From: ZC4RG30 sp039917615
Lineage (GTDB): Bacteria > Pseudomonadota > Gammaproteobacteria > Steroidobacterales > Steroidobacteraceae
DNA: 64,000 nucleotides
NCBI GenBank assembly: GCA_039917615.1
Contig: JBDSJD010000012.1
Location: forward strand, 5,819-69,818
Direction of reading: 5' to 3'
Below, piece after piece: positions 1 through 9,148 of this stretch. A model generated the notes under the pieces. The model was given only the letters and a program-made list of their open reading frames with translations. It did not search any database and was not told where the DNA came from. Both the position numbers and the translations under genes were made by a program. Numbering within the stretch: position 1 is the stretch's first letter; every line of letters begins with the position of its first letter.

Positions 1-2
1 CC

Positions 3-1424
3 GTAGCCTCGACTGACGGCAAGGAACAGCGACGGATCTACGTGCTCGACACCAATGTGTTGATGCACGACCCGGCGGCAATCTTCCGCTTCGATGAACA
101 CGACATCTATCTGCCGATGGTCGTGCTCGAAGAGCTCGATCATCACAAGAAGGGTGTGTCGGAACCGGCGCGAAACGTGCGCCAGGTATCGCGCTTCCTC
201 GACGAGATCATGCAGGACGCGGACAAGGCCGGGATCGATCGGGGCCTGCCGATTCCTTCCGCGCTGAACGGCAATGGCGACACCAGACACCCGCCGTCGG
301 GGAAGCTCTTCTTCCAGACCAGGAACTTGCAGAGTCGCCTGCCCGAAGAGCTGCCAGGCCACACCAACGACAACGCCATCCTGGCGCAGACGCTGGCTCT
401 GCAAGCCGAGCTGCCACGCGTGCGCGTCACGCTGGTTTCCAAGGACATCAACCTGCGCATCAAGGCCGCGATCGTCGGCATCCATGCCGAGGACTACTAC
501 AGCGACCGTACCATCGACGATGCCGATCTGCTGGACTCGGGCACGCGAGCGGTGACCGAAGACTTCTGGCAGCGGCATGGCGAAAACATGCGCTCGTGGA
601 AGGAAGGCGGCCGCACGCATTACGAATTGCGCGGTCCGGATGTGGCGGACTGGCGCATCAACCAGTTTGTTTATGAGGACAGCGAACAGGGGCTCGAGGC
701 CCTGGTGCGCAGCATCGATGGCGACACTGCCCGTCTCGAACTGATCCAGGACTATCGCAGCAGCAAGCACAGTGTCTGGGGCATCACGGCGCGCAATCGC
801 GAACAGAACTTCGCGCTGAACCTGTTGCTCGACCCTGCAATCGACCTGGTCACCATTCTCGGGCCAGCCGGCACCGGCAAGACATTGCTCACCCTGGCGG
901 CGGGCCTGATGCAGACACTCGACAGCAGCCAGTTCGCGGAGATCATCATGACCCGCGTTACCATTCCGCTGGGCGAGGACATCGGCTTTCTGCCCGGCAC
1001 CGAGGAAGAAAAAATGGAGCCCTGGATGGGCGCCTTGATGGACAACCTGGAGGTGCTGACGCAGAGCGCCGAAGGCGGCAACTGGGGCCGCGCCGCCACC
1101 AACGACCTGCTGCGCAACCGCATCAAGATCCGCTCGCTGAACTTCATGCGGGGCCGCACCTTCCTGAACCGCTTCGTGATCATCGACGAGGCCCAGAACC
1201 TCACTCCCAAGCAAATGAAGGCCCTGCTGACGCGTGCGGGACCAGGCACCAAGATGGTCTGCCTGGGCAACATCGCGCAGATCGACACCCCGTATCTGAC
1301 CGAAACCACCTCCGGCCTCACCTACGTGGTCAACCGGTTCCGCGGCTGGCCGCATGGGGGCCATATCACCCTCAAACGCGGCGAACGCTCGCGGCTGGCG
1401 GACCAGGCATCTAATATTCTCTGA
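3..1424 (+). CDS. PIN-PhoH family ATPase (5' end outside window)
   Basis: Cytoplasmic protein joining an N-terminal PIN nuclease-like domain to a PhoH ATPase domain; the family (YlaK/PhoH2 type) is thought to act on RNA. Seen: PIN opening DTNVLMHDP, acidic TNDN later in the domain, Walker A GPAGTGKT near residue 274 and Walker B VIIDEAQN near 379 (counting from the GTG at 42). The frame is open to the left edge with no start codon before 42, and the first PIN strand (RRIYVLDTN) needs residues upstream of that GTG, so the true start probably lies left of the window. The gene ends 35 bp before bepA on the same strand. Confidence 0.9.
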   Translation, partial: VASTDGKEQRRIYVLDTNVLMHDPAAIFRFDEHDIYLPMVVLEELDHHKKGVSEPARNVRQVSRFLDEIMQDADKAGIDRGLPIPSALNGNGDTRHPPSGKLFFQTRNLQSRLPEELPGHTNDNAILAQTLALQAELPRVRVTLVSKDINLRIKAAIVGIHAEDYYSDRTIDDADLLDSGTRAVTEDFWQRHGENMRSWKEGGRTHYELRGPDVADWRINQFVYEDSEQGLEALVRSIDGDTARLELIQDYRSSKHSVWGITARNREQNFALNLLLDPAIDLVTILGPAGTGKTLLTLAAGLMQTLDSSQFAEIIMTRVTIPLGEDIGFLPGTEEEKMEPWMGALMDNLEVLTQSAEGGNWGRAATNDLLRNRIKIRSLNFMRGRTFLNRFVIIDEAQNLTPKQMKALLTRAGPGTKMVCLGNIAQIDTPYLTETTSGLTYVVNRFRGWPHGGHITLKRGERSRLADQASNIL

Positions 1425-1459
1425 ACTGTGGGTTCCGTTCGTGGTCAGATCATGACTGC

Positions 1460-2986
1460 ATGATTTCAAGTTCCTCCATGACCTGCCGTTTTATTGCATG
1501 CATGCTGCTGGCAGCCTCCTGCAGCATTGCCGCTGCGTCGGAAGGGCGTCCGGTCAATGTGCCGCTGGGGGCGCCGTCCGCGCAGAGCTCCCTGCCAGAC
1601 CTGGGCAGCAGCGCCAATGCCGCGCTCAGTCTCGCTGACGAATACCAGATCGGCCGCATGATCGTGCGCGACCTGCGCAACCAGAACCTGCTTCTGGACG
1701 ATCCGGAGACGGCCGACTATCTGCAGAGCCTGGGCGAGCGCATAGGTGTCGAGGCACAGGAAGGTCAACAGAAACTCACCTTCCTCCCGGTGCGCGACAA
1801 AACCATCAATGCGTTTGCGCTTCCCGGCGGGTTTGTAGGCGTGCATACGGGTCTGATCCTGCTCACCAACAGCGAGTCGGAACTGGCGGGCGTGGTTGCG
1901 CATGAAGTTGGCCATGTGGTGCAGAGACATATGGCCCGCACTGTGCAGGCGCAGAGCCGCATTGGGCTGACTTCCATTGCCGCAACGCTCGGCGCGGTGC
2001 TCATCGGCATTGCCACAGGCAGCCCGGATGCAGCGATCGGCATGGTTTCGATGGCACAGGCCACCACCATGCAGCAACAGATCAATTTCACGCGCATGGA
2101 AGAGCACGAAGCGGATCGCGTTGGCATCGGCTTTCTCGGAGCGGCCGGATTTGATCCCAACGGCATGATCGGCTTCTTCAGCACCATGATGCGCGAACGT
2201 GGCATCAGTGGCGATGACCTGCCCCCGTTGCTGCTTTCGCATCCGGTCGAATCAGAGCGCATTGCCGAAGCCCGCGCGCGGGCCGCGTCGATGCCGCCGG
2301 TGGCGCGCCGCGCCGATTCAGCAACCTATCCCTATATTCGCGAGCGTCTGCGCGTGGTGGCCAGCCCGCCCGAAGCCGACCTGCGCCGCTATTTCGACAA
2401 CCTGCGCAAGACCGACCCCACCAATCCGGCGCTGCAATATGGTCAGGCGCTGGCAGAAATGAAGGCCGGCAACGCGACCGCGGCCGTTGGTCTGCTCAAG
2501 CCGCTGGTGGCCGCACAGCCCCAACTGCCGCTGCTGCATGTGGCGCTCGCCCAGGCGCAGTTTGCCGCCGGGCAACGCGACAAGGCTGCCGCCACCTTCG
2601 ATGAGGCCCTGGTCCTGTCACCCCGCAACGTGCCGGTGTCCGTGCGTTATGCCGAAGCCCTGCTCGCAATGGGCTCCGCGCGCAAGGCGCACAAGCTGTT
2701 GCTCGATCTGTTCAACAATGTTCCGCCGACGCCGGAACAGATCCGGCTCATCGCACTGGCAGCAAGCTCAGCCGGCGACACCGGCGACGCGTACTACTAC
2801 ATGGGCGAACTGCACATCGCGAACGGCGACTTGATGCTGGCCATCACGCAGCTCGAACTTGCACTGGCCGCGCCAGAGATCACCGAGGTGCAGCGCAAAC
2901 GGTTTATCGCCCGCCGGGACGAGATTCGCGACTACCTGCGTGAACAACGCGGTGATCGCTCATCGCGCCCGCCTGGTCCCGGCTGA
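1460..2986 (+). CDS. bepA: BepA-like M48 metalloprotease with TPR domain
   Basis: Periplasmic zinc protease/chaperone of the BepA (YfgC) family, which helps outer-membrane beta-barrel and LptD assembly and degrades stalled substrates. 508 aa, close to the 487 aa of E. coli BepA. A signal peptide covers residues 1-27. The HEVGH zinc motif lies at 148-152 and the third-ligand region EEHEAD near 214-219. The C-terminal half (about 310-490) is helical TPR repeats. It sits 12 bp before mlaA on the same strand, which fits a shared role in outer-membrane upkeep. Confidence 0.92.
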   Translation: MISSSSMTCRFIACMLLAASCSIAAASEGRPVNVPLGAPSAQSSLPDLGSSANAALSLADEYQIGRMIVRDLRNQNLLLDDPETADYLQSLGERIGVEAQEGQQKLTFLPVRDKTINAFALPGGFVGVHTGLILLTNSESELAGVVAHEVGHVVQRHMARTVQAQSRIGLTSIAATLGAVLIGIATGSPDAAIGMVSMAQATTMQQQINFTRMEEHEADRVGIGFLGAAGFDPNGMIGFFSTMMRERGISGDDLPPLLLSHPVESERIAEARARAASMPPVARRADSATYPYIRERLRVVASPPEADLRRYFDNLRKTDPTNPALQYGQALAEMKAGNATAAVGLLKPLVAAQPQLPLLHVALAQAQFAAGQRDKAAATFDEALVLSPRNVPVSVRYAEALLAMGSARKAHKLLLDLFNNVPPTPEQIRLIALAASSAGDTGDAYYYMGELHIANGDLMLAITQLELALAAPEITEVQRKRFIARRDEIRDYLREQRGDRSSRPPGPG

Positions 2987-2998
2987 TACTATCGGCGC

Positions 2999-3742
2999 AT
3001 GCGAACAAGAGTCTTTGTCCTGGGCCTTGCGTTGGCGGGCCTGCTGCCAGCCTGTGCCACACTGCCCCCCGGTGAACGCGATTCGCGTGACCGATTCGAA
3101 CGCACCAACCGGGCTATTTACCGCTTCAACGATGCGCTGGACCGTGGCATAGCCAAGCCGGTTGCGAAAGGCTACGTGAAGGCGATTCCTGCACCGGTGC
3201 GCACCGGAGTGGGCAATTTCTTCCGCAACCTCACCTACCCTACCGTCATCGTCAACGACCTGCTGCAGCTGAAGGTCAAAGGGTTCGCCGCAGACACGGC
3301 CCGACTGGTGGTCAATTCCACCATTGGCATCGCCGGTCTGTTCGATCCGGCCTCGCAGCTGGGACTGCCCGCGGGCGACGAGGATTTCGGCCAGACACTC
3401 GGCCGCTGGGGCATGCCCGCTGGCCCCTACGTCATGCTGCCGCTATTCGGACCTTCGTCAGTGCGCGACACCGCTGGATTCGTGGCAGATCAGTTCACAG
3501 ACCCAAAGAACTACATCAACGACAACTACGTCGCGATAGGCCTTACTGGAGTGAGCCTCGTCGACGGACGTGCTGAACTCCTGACAACCGAAGATGTGCT
3601 CAATCGGTCTTTTGATCGCTATGCCTTCATCCGCAGCGCTTATCTGCAACGGCGGGAATACCAGGTCAAGGATGGCAACGTGCCGGCGGAAGATTTCGAA
3701 ATCTTCGAGGACGAGACCGCCGCGGAATCGCCAGCCAAATGA
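2999..3742 (+). CDS. mlaA: MlaA outer-membrane lipoprotein
   Basis: MlaA (VacJ) sits in the outer membrane and removes mislocalised phospholipids from the outer leaflet, passing them to periplasmic MlaC. 247 aa. The signal peptide ends in a lipobox (LPAC, Cys19), followed by family-typical segments such as RFNDALDR, NFFRNLTYP and the DFGQTLGRWG region. Unusually for textbook layouts it lies near, but convergent to, the mlaFEDCB operon, with osmC between them; the stop is only 7 bp from the end of osmC. Confidence 0.93.
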   Translation: MRTRVFVLGLALAGLLPACATLPPGERDSRDRFERTNRAIYRFNDALDRGIAKPVAKGYVKAIPAPVRTGVGNFFRNLTYPTVIVNDLLQLKVKGFAADTARLVVNSTIGIAGLFDPASQLGLPAGDEDFGQTLGRWGMPAGPYVMLPLFGPSSVRDTAGFVADQFTDPKNYINDNYVAIGLTGVSLVDGRAELLTTEDVLNRSFDRYAFIRSAYLQRREYQVKDGNVPAEDFEIFEDETAAESPAK

Positions 3743-3749
3743 CTGACAC

Positions 3750-4178
3750 CTAGGCCAGCGTTGCCACCAGCGAGATATCGGCCCGCAGCACTTTCGACAA
3801 CGGGCAATTAAGTTTCGCCTTGTTGGCCAGATCCTGGAATTGCTGCGCGCTTGCGCCTGGCACCTTTGCCGTCAGCGTCAGCTTCACGGTGGTGATCTGG
3901 AATCCGGATTCCATCTTCTCAAGCGTCACGTCGGCCTTCGTCGCAAGTTCCGCCGGCACGAGTCCCGCTTCTGTCAGCATCAGCGACAGCGCCATCGTGA
4001 AGCAACCCGCATGGGCTGCGGCCAGCAGTTCCTCGGGGTTGGTGCCGGCGACACCCTCGAAACGACTTGCGAATCCGTAGGGGTATGCAGCCAGCGCGCC
4101 GCTGCCGGTTGAAATCTCGCCCTTGCCATCCTTGATGCCGCCTTTCCACAACGCCGACGCACTACGCTGGATCTTCAC
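3750..4178 (-). CDS. osmC: OsmC family peroxiredoxin
   Basis: Cytoplasmic thiol peroxidase of the OsmC/Ohr family, which reduces organic hydroperoxides. 142 aa, the usual length. The two redox cysteines are visible in AHAGCFTMAL and KLNCPLSKVL; the family core NPEELLAAAHAGCF is intact. It lies 59 bp downstream of mlaB on the same strand and could be read through from the mla operon, or have its own promoter in that gap. Confidence 0.92.
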   Translation of the reverse strand: MKIQRSASALWKGGIKDGKGEISTGSGALAAYPYGFASRFEGVAGTNPEELLAAAHAGCFTMALSLMLTEAGLVPAELATKADVTLEKMESGFQITTVKLTLTAKVPGASAQQFQDLANKAKLNCPLSKVLRADISLVATLA

Positions 4179-4237
4179 TACCTTCTCCTTGGAAAACTTG
4201 GGGCCGCGGGTTCGAGTCTACGCTGCCCGCCCCTTCA

Positions 4238-4552
4238 TCACCCACCTGTGTGGTCGCCCAGCGCAGCTTCGGCACCGGTCAGCTTCGCCAGTGCCGAGAT
4301 CCGCACCGGCAGTGCACGGAAGTGAAGCTGGTTGTTAGCTGCGGCACAGCTGCTGCGCCACGCCACCAGCAATGCGAGCCCGGCGCTGTCGGCATCTGTC
4401 ACTCCCGAGAGATCGGCCTCGCGCGCACTTGTGAGCAGGCCGCCGCCTTTCAACTGCTTCCACAGTTCCGGCGCGGTTTCGAGGGTGAGGATGCCAGTGA
4501 CTGCACAGTGTCCCTCGCCCTTCGTCGACAGTGCGGCAGAGGCAGTCATCAT
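4238..4552 (-). CDS. mlaB: MlaB STAS-domain subunit
   Basis: Small cytoplasmic STAS protein that binds MlaF and is needed for activity of the Mla phospholipid ABC transporter. 104 aa with a STAS-like pattern: an anti-sigma-antagonist strand (HCAVTGILTL) and the LSGVTDADSAGLALLVAW segment carrying the central D-S-x-G. Its ATG overlaps the mlaC stop by 4 bp (ATGA), so it is the last gene of a translationally coupled mlaFEDCB operon. Confidence 0.88.
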   Translation of the reverse strand: MMTASAALSTKGEGHCAVTGILTLETAPELWKQLKGGGLLTSAREADLSGVTDADSAGLALLVAWRSSCAAANNQLHFRALPVRISALAKLTGAEAALGDHTGG

Positions 4553-5196
4553 CCCTTCGTGGCGGGCTTGCTGACGCCAGTGGTCTCCAGCTGCTTCAGC
4601 AACGCGTCGAGACCATCCCGATCAATCTTCACTCCGTAGTCTTCGCGGAAGCTCGCCACGTAGCTGATGCCTTCGATGACCACGTCATAGACCTTCCAGA
4701 CGCCTGCACTGGTCTTGCGCAGCCTGTAATTGACTGCGACCGTAGCGCCATTGGAGCGCTTGATCTCGCTGCGTACGCTGGCAGTAGCTGCCGCCGCATC
4801 ACCCTGGAACGGGAGCACCCTCAGGCGGTCCCCCGTAAAATCGAGCAGGGCGTCGCCATAGGTAGTCAGCAGCGACCGATAGAAGCTGGTGACAAATCGC
4901 TTGCGCTGCTCCGGTGTCGCCGCACGCCAGTGCTTGCCCAGCACCTGCTGCGCGGCGTAGTTCACGTCCACGTGCGGCAGGAACATCGTGTCGATCGCCC
5001 TGTAAAGGCCGTTGATGTCCTTGCGATAGCTGGGCCGGTTTGCATCCAGGTCCGCGAGCAACGCGCGCGAGCTGGTTTCGATCAGCTTGATCGGCGTGGA
5101 ATTGTCGATGACGGGTGCTGCCGGAAAAGCCGCAACGGACAGCAGCGCCATGAACAACGCCGGGATACAGGCTGAACGCCGCGTGAACAACAACAT
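4549..5196 (-). CDS. mlaC: MlaC periplasmic phospholipid carrier
   Basis: Soluble periplasmic lipid shuttle between MlaA and the MlaFEDB inner-membrane complex. 215 aa. The ATG at 5196 is chosen because it is followed by a signal peptide (ending around AAFPAAP), lies 1 bp after the mlaD stop, and has an AAGGAG ribosome site inside the mlaD end; a longer frame to 5241 would add a basic stretch before the signal. The MlaC fold signature (KRFVTSFYRSLLTTYGDAL) is clear. Confidence 0.92.
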   Translation of the reverse strand: MLLFTRRSACIPALFMALLSVAAFPAAPVIDNSTPIKLIETSSRALLADLDANRPSYRKDINGLYRAIDTMFLPHVDVNYAAQQVLGKHWRAATPEQRKRFVTSFYRSLLTTYGDALLDFTGDRLRVLPFQGDAAAATASVRSEIKRSNGATVAVNYRLRKTSAGVWKVYDVVIEGISYVASFREDYGVKIDRDGLDALLKQLETTGVSKPATKG

Positions 5197-5197
5197 C

Positions 5198-5695
5198 TCA
5201 TTTCTCCTTCGAATCTTCCGAATCACTGCCCTTGCCCGCAATCGTCGAAAACAACCGGTTGATCAGCTTCTCGAGCACCATCGCGGACTGGGTGTTCTCT
5301 ATCTGACTGCCAGCGACCAAATAGGTTTCCGAACCACCTGGATCCAGACCGACGTATTTCGCGCCCAGCAGACCTGCTGTCTCGATGCCCGCCCACGTAT
5401 CAGCGGGAATCTTGTTGTACTGGCTGTCGATGGTCATGGAAACCACCGCCTTGTAATCGGTGGAATCGAACACCACTTTCGACACCCGGCCGATCTTCAC
5501 GCCACCCATGCTCACCGGCGCACCCGCCTGAATGTCGCCCACGTTCTCGAAACGCGCAGTGACGGCATATCCACCGGTATCCCCCAGGACGGCCAGCTTG
5601 CTGCCGGGCAGCTGCGTGGTGAGAAACGCCAGCGCCGCGAATCCCAGCAGCACGAACAGGCCGGTTCCGATTTCCAGACTACGCGAGTTCTTCAT
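5198..5695 (-). CDS. mlaD: MlaD MCE-domain subunit
   Basis: Membrane-anchored MCE protein that forms the hexameric lipid-binding ring of the Mla transporter. 165 aa. One N-terminal transmembrane helix (about 8-25) is followed by a single MCE domain (about 40-118) with the family segments ARFENVGDIQAGAPV and GGVKIGRVSKV. It follows mlaE after 27 bp and is coupled to mlaC. The C-terminal tail is short and polar. Confidence 0.94.
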   Translation of the reverse strand: MKNSRSLEIGTGLFVLLGFAALAFLTTQLPGSKLAVLGDTGGYAVTARFENVGDIQAGAPVSMGGVKIGRVSKVVFDSTDYKAVVSMTIDSQYNKIPADTWAGIETAGLLGAKYVGLDPGGSETYLVAGSQIENTQSAMVLEKLINRLFSTIAGKGSDSEDSKEK

Positions 5696-5722
5696 GATTC
5701 CTGGTTCTCCGTAAGCCGGTTC

Positions 5723-6460
5723 CTAAAGAAATGCTGCGGTCAACATGTAATCGAACAACAGCACCAGCACCGACGAACTGATGACGGTGCGGGTGGTGGC
5801 GAGCCCCACGCCTTCCGCGGTGGGCTCGGCGTGATAGCCCTGGTACACGGCCATCAATGTGCAAGCGATGCCGAATACGATGCTCTTGACAATGCCCTCT
5901 CCCACATCATGCACGTCCAGCGCATTCTGCATCTGCGACCAAAATGTGCCGACATCCACGCCCACCTGCGTTACGCCGACGAACTGTGCACCGAAGATAC
6001 CCATGATGTTGAAGATGGCCACCAGCAGCGGCATGGCGATCACACCGCCGAGAAAACGCGGTGCCACCACATTGCGCATGGGATCCACCGCCATTACCTG
6101 CATCGCAGTGAGCTGGTCGGTGGCGCGCATCAGGCCGATTTCCGAGGCCAGCGATGTGCCCGCTCGGCCGGCAAACAGCAGCGCAGTCAGCACTGGACCC
6201 AGTTCCTTCACCAGCGCCAGGCCGGCTGCCACCCCAAGGGCCGATTCGCTGCCGAAACGCGCCAGCATGTCGGAAAAAGCCAGCCCCATGATCATACCCA
6301 CGACCACACCGCAGAGCATGATGATGATCAGCGAACGGCCGCCGCTGTTGTAGATCTGCCTGATGATGAGCCCGGGCCTGCGCAAGGCGGGGCCGCAGGC
6401 AGCGAGCACCTGCAGCAGGAACAAGGACATGGCACCGATGCTGCGAATTGCGGCAATCAT
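5723..6460 (-). CDS. mlaE: MlaE permease
   Basis: Integral inner-membrane permease of the Mla phospholipid transporter. 245 aa with the MlaE family core (GRAGTSLASEIGLMRATDQL, VMAVDPMRNVVAPRF). The start at 6460 is preferred over an ATG at 6478 because it overlaps the mlaF stop as ATGA, the spacing used elsewhere in this operon. Confidence 0.94.
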   Translation of the reverse strand: MIAAIRSIGAMSLFLLQVLAACGPALRRPGLIIRQIYNSGGRSLIIIMLCGVVVGMIMGLAFSDMLARFGSESALGVAAGLALVKELGPVLTALLFAGRAGTSLASEIGLMRATDQLTAMQVMAVDPMRNVVAPRFLGGVIAMPLLVAIFNIMGIFGAQFVGVTQVGVDVGTFWSQMQNALDVHDVGEGIVKSIVFGIACTLMAVYQGYHAEPTAEGVGLATTRTVISSSVLVLLFDYMLTAAFL

Positions 6461-7299
6461 TTGCGCGCCCCGCCACAATCGGATGGGTCCAGCAGTGCCG
6501 CGACATAGTCGCCCGCGGGATAGTGAAAGGACACTGGCCCGTCACTGCTGCCCCGCATGAACTGCAGCACCGAGGGATCCGCGCTGGCATTGAGCTCTGC
6601 CGTGGTGCCCTGCGCTACCGCCTTGCCACCCGCCAGCAGATAACTGTAGTCCGCGATGCTGCCGACTTCAGCTACATCATGCGAGACGACGATGCTGGTG
6701 ATGCCGAGCGCATCATTCAGACGCCTGATCAGCAGCACGATGACTCCCATGGATACCGGATCGAGGCCCACGAAGGGCTCGTCATAGATCAGCACTTCGG
6801 GATCCATGACGATGGCGCGGGCCAGCGCGACACGGCGCGCCATGCCACCGGAGAGTTCCTGCGGCATGAGTCCTTCGGCACCACGCAGGCCCACCGCTTC
6901 CAGCTTCATCAGCACCAGGCGCCGAAGCACAGGCTCGGGCAACCGGCCATGTTCCCGCACCGGAAAGGCCACGTTCTCGAAGACGTTGAGATCAGTGAGC
7001 AGCGCGCCGTTCTGGAACAGCATGCCCATCCGGCGACGCAGCGCGAACAGTCCACGCCGCGGGAGTGCAGCCACGTTCTGTCCCAGCACCTGCACGGAAC
7101 CGGCTTCAGCGCGGACTTGGCCGGTGAGCAGCCGTAGCAGCGTGGTCTTGCCGGTGCCGCTGGGGCCCATCACGGCCGTGATACTGCCCTGAGCAACCTG
7201 CAGGTTCAGGCCATCAAAAATAACTCGGGGTCCAGCGCAATACCGGACCCCTTGCACATCGACCACCGGCGGGGACACTGATGCATCGGCCACAGTCAC
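6457..7299 (-). CDS. mlaF: MlaF ATP-binding subunit
   Basis: ABC ATPase that powers the Mla phospholipid transporter. 280 aa. Walker A GPSGTGKTT, ABC signature LSGGM, Walker B LIYDEPFVGLDP and H-loop VVSHD are all present. It is the first gene of mlaFEDCB and starts 8 bp after the end of the upstream aldolase gene on the same strand, so the two may share a transcript. Confidence 0.95.
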   Translation of the reverse strand: MTVADASVSPPVVDVQGVRYCAGPRVIFDGLNLQVAQGSITAVMGPSGTGKTTLLRLLTGQVRAEAGSVQVLGQNVAALPRRGLFALRRRMGMLFQNGALLTDLNVFENVAFPVREHGRLPEPVLRRLVLMKLEAVGLRGAEGLMPQELSGGMARRVALARAIVMDPEVLIYDEPFVGLDPVSMGVIVLLIRRLNDALGITSIVVSHDVAEVGSIADYSYLLAGGKAVAQGTTAELNASADPSVLQFMRGSSDGPVSFHYPAGDYVAALLDPSDCGGARK

Positions 7300-7307
7300 G
7301 GCTCTGT

Positions 7308-8201
7308 TCAGGTCTTCGATGCCTGGTAGATGCCCTCGATCGCCTGGTCGAGGGCCGCATTGAACTGGGCCTCCGACTGCTGCGCCGTCAAGCCCTCCGT
7401 GAGCGCACGCGAGAAACTGGCGATAACACCCTTCTGCCGGCTCAGCCGTGCATTGGCCTCGTCACGCGGGTAGCCGCCCGACAGGGCTACGACCTTCAGC
7501 ACGCGCGGGTGCGCCACGAGCTCCTTGTAGAAGTCGTCGACCTCCGGCAGCGTGAGCTTCAGCATCACCTGCCCACTTGCCGGCAGCTTGTCGAGCTGCG
7601 CGAGGATCTCGATCTTCAGCAGTTTCTCGGCAACAGCCTTGTCCGGGCAGTGGATGTCCACCTCCGGCTCGACGATGGGCGTGAGTCCGTGTCCGAGCAC
7701 TTGCCTCGCCACGTCGAACTGCTGCGCAACCACCGCGCGGATGCCGTCGGCGTTGGCCTGCTTGATGACCGAGCGTTCCTTGGTGCCAAAAATGCCTTTG
7801 GATTTTGCCTTGACCAGCAGCTGGTCGAGCGTTGGCATAGGCTTCATCAGCTGCACGCCGTTCACCTCGTCCGCCAGGCCCTTATCGATCTTCAGGAACG
7901 GCACCACCTGCTTCTTCGTCCACAGGAACTCGGCAGTGGGCACGCCATTGACATCGCGGTCCATCGTCGCTTCGAACAGGATGGCGCCGGCAATGCGATT
8001 GCCGGCAAAAGACGGGCTGGTGATGATGCGCGAGCGCATGGCGTGGACCAGATCCATCATCTGCGTTTCGCCGGCATAGGTGCTCTCGGCCACGCCATAC
8101 AGTTTCAGCGCTTTCGGCGTGCTGCCGCCGCTCTGATCCAGGGCTGCGATGAAGCCCGGCTGGTTGCGGATCTTGGCGGCCTGCTGCTCGAAATTGCTCA
8201 T
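7308..8201 (-). CDS. class I fructose-bisphosphate aldolase
   Basis: Schiff-base aldolase that cleaves fructose 1,6-bisphosphate to dihydroxyacetone phosphate and glyceraldehyde 3-phosphate. 297 aa, matching the short bacterial class I type (staphylococcal Fda is about 296 aa) rather than the 350-aa FbaB type. Seen: N-terminal FIAALDQSGGSTPKAL, the SPSFAGNRIAGAILFE strand, PIVEPEVDIH, and the C-terminal LSGGYPRDEANARL phosphate-binding region. Its place directly before mlaF appears incidental. Confidence 0.9.
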   Translation of the reverse strand: MSNFEQQAAKIRNQPGFIAALDQSGGSTPKALKLYGVAESTYAGETQMMDLVHAMRSRIITSPSFAGNRIAGAILFEATMDRDVNGVPTAEFLWTKKQVVPFLKIDKGLADEVNGVQLMKPMPTLDQLLVKAKSKGIFGTKERSVIKQANADGIRAVVAQQFDVARQVLGHGLTPIVEPEVDIHCPDKAVAEKLLKIEILAQLDKLPASGQVMLKLTLPEVDDFYKELVAHPRVLKVVALSGGYPRDEANARLSRQKGVIASFSRALTEGLTAQQSEAQFNAALDQAIEGIYQASKT

Positions 8202-8470
8202 GAATGGTCCTTGGGATGGGGCTGGCGGGCGGGAAGCGCATGTTAGGACGCCCCACCGCCGTGAGGCAAATGCTAGGGACCAGCGCCAACAGGTTGTGGA
8301 ACGGCTGCCTTCCTCCTCATTCAGCGCCAGAAAAGCAGGGTCGCCCCCAAAGAGGATGTCGGGAACTATGTAAGACCGGCCGCTTCTCTCCAGACGTCAG
8401 GAGGGATACTGCAGACAAAGGATCACCCACTCGCCAGGCAGCGGTCCGGCAATTGTCCGCGGAGATGTCC

Positions 8471-8932
8471 ATGAACACGAAGAAGAACAAGGCCGCGTCT
8501 GCAAGACCCGCAGTGAGGAAAGCCCCGGCCGCCAGACCTAGGCAGATCCGCCGGTGGAACAGCACAGCCCGCAGGGACGACAAGTTTGATGGCGATGTCC
8601 GCGTGCAGGCGTACATCGCCGCCATGCCGGAGTGGATGCGCGGATTCGGCGAGCGGCTTGACGCCATGGTCACACGGCATGCCCCGCATGCGCAGAGAGC
8701 CGTGAAGTGGAACTCGCCCGTCTATGGCATCGAGGGACAAGGCTGGTTCATGGCTATGCACGTCTTCAGGATCCACGTGAAGGTTTCATTCTTCGCGGGA
8801 ACATCGCTCAAACCTGTTCCGCCCGGTGGTACGGGCAACTCCGCGCGATGGATCGACGTATATGAAGATGACCTGCACGAAACCATGATCGATGAATGGA
8901 TCCGGCAGGCAATCGCGAGACCGGGCACATGA
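8471..8932 (+). CDS. DUF1801 (YdhG-like) protein
   Basis: Small soluble protein of 153 aa with a DUF1801 fold: the conserved AVKWNSPVYG and the VKVSFFAGTSLKP strand are seen. Family function is not established. The first 30 or so residues are Lys/Arg/Ala-rich, like a disordered nucleic-acid-binding tail. The ATG at 8471 is chosen because GGAG at 8461-8464 gives 6 bp spacing; an ATG at 8465 would overlap that site. It is monocistronic, with about 270 bp of apparently empty sequence before it. Confidence 0.75.
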   Translation: MNTKKNKAASARPAVRKAPAARPRQIRRWNSTARRDDKFDGDVRVQAYIAAMPEWMRGFGERLDAMVTRHAPHAQRAVKWNSPVYGIEGQGWFMAMHVFRIHVKVSFFAGTSLKPVPPGGTGNSARWIDVYEDDLHETMIDEWIRQAIARPGT

Positions 8933-9108
8933 TCTTGGATTGAGAGGCTGTTCACCAAAAAGCATCACGCCGACGTTCCGCGACCGGACTCCCCCGACCC
9001 GGCTTCCTGCCTCCCTGGGATCCTTTGCGACAGGAACGGGATGCCAGGAGAGACGCCGCAGGACTAGCCTGCGCCGGCCATTGCCTTCTGGCACTCGGCG
9101 GTAAATAG

Positions 9109-9121
9109 GACTAAAATGGTC
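9109..9121 (+). promoter_or_regulatory. IscR type-1-like operator upstream of the SUF operon
   Basis: GACTAAAATGGTC matches 12 of 13 positions of the IscR type-1 core GACTRWWWYAGTC, and flanking bases extend the palindrome (AGGAC ... GTCCT). It lies 28 bp before the chosen start of the Rrf2 regulator, where autoregulation would be expected. A loose -35/-10 pair (TTGCCT at 9081, TAAATA at 9102) overlaps it. Confidence 0.65.
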
Positions 9122-9148
9122 CTCTTCCCAGAAATAGGCGCCAAGCCA

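Noticed and set aside
5087..6508. Long open frame opposite mlaC-mlaD-mlaE
   Set aside because: It is the antisense shadow of the mla operon in high-GC DNA, rich in His/Gln/Arg with no domain.
8204..8470. N-terminal extension of the DUF1801 gene
   Set aside because: The open frame upstream of 8471 lacks domain similarity, and a good ribosome site supports the internal ATG.
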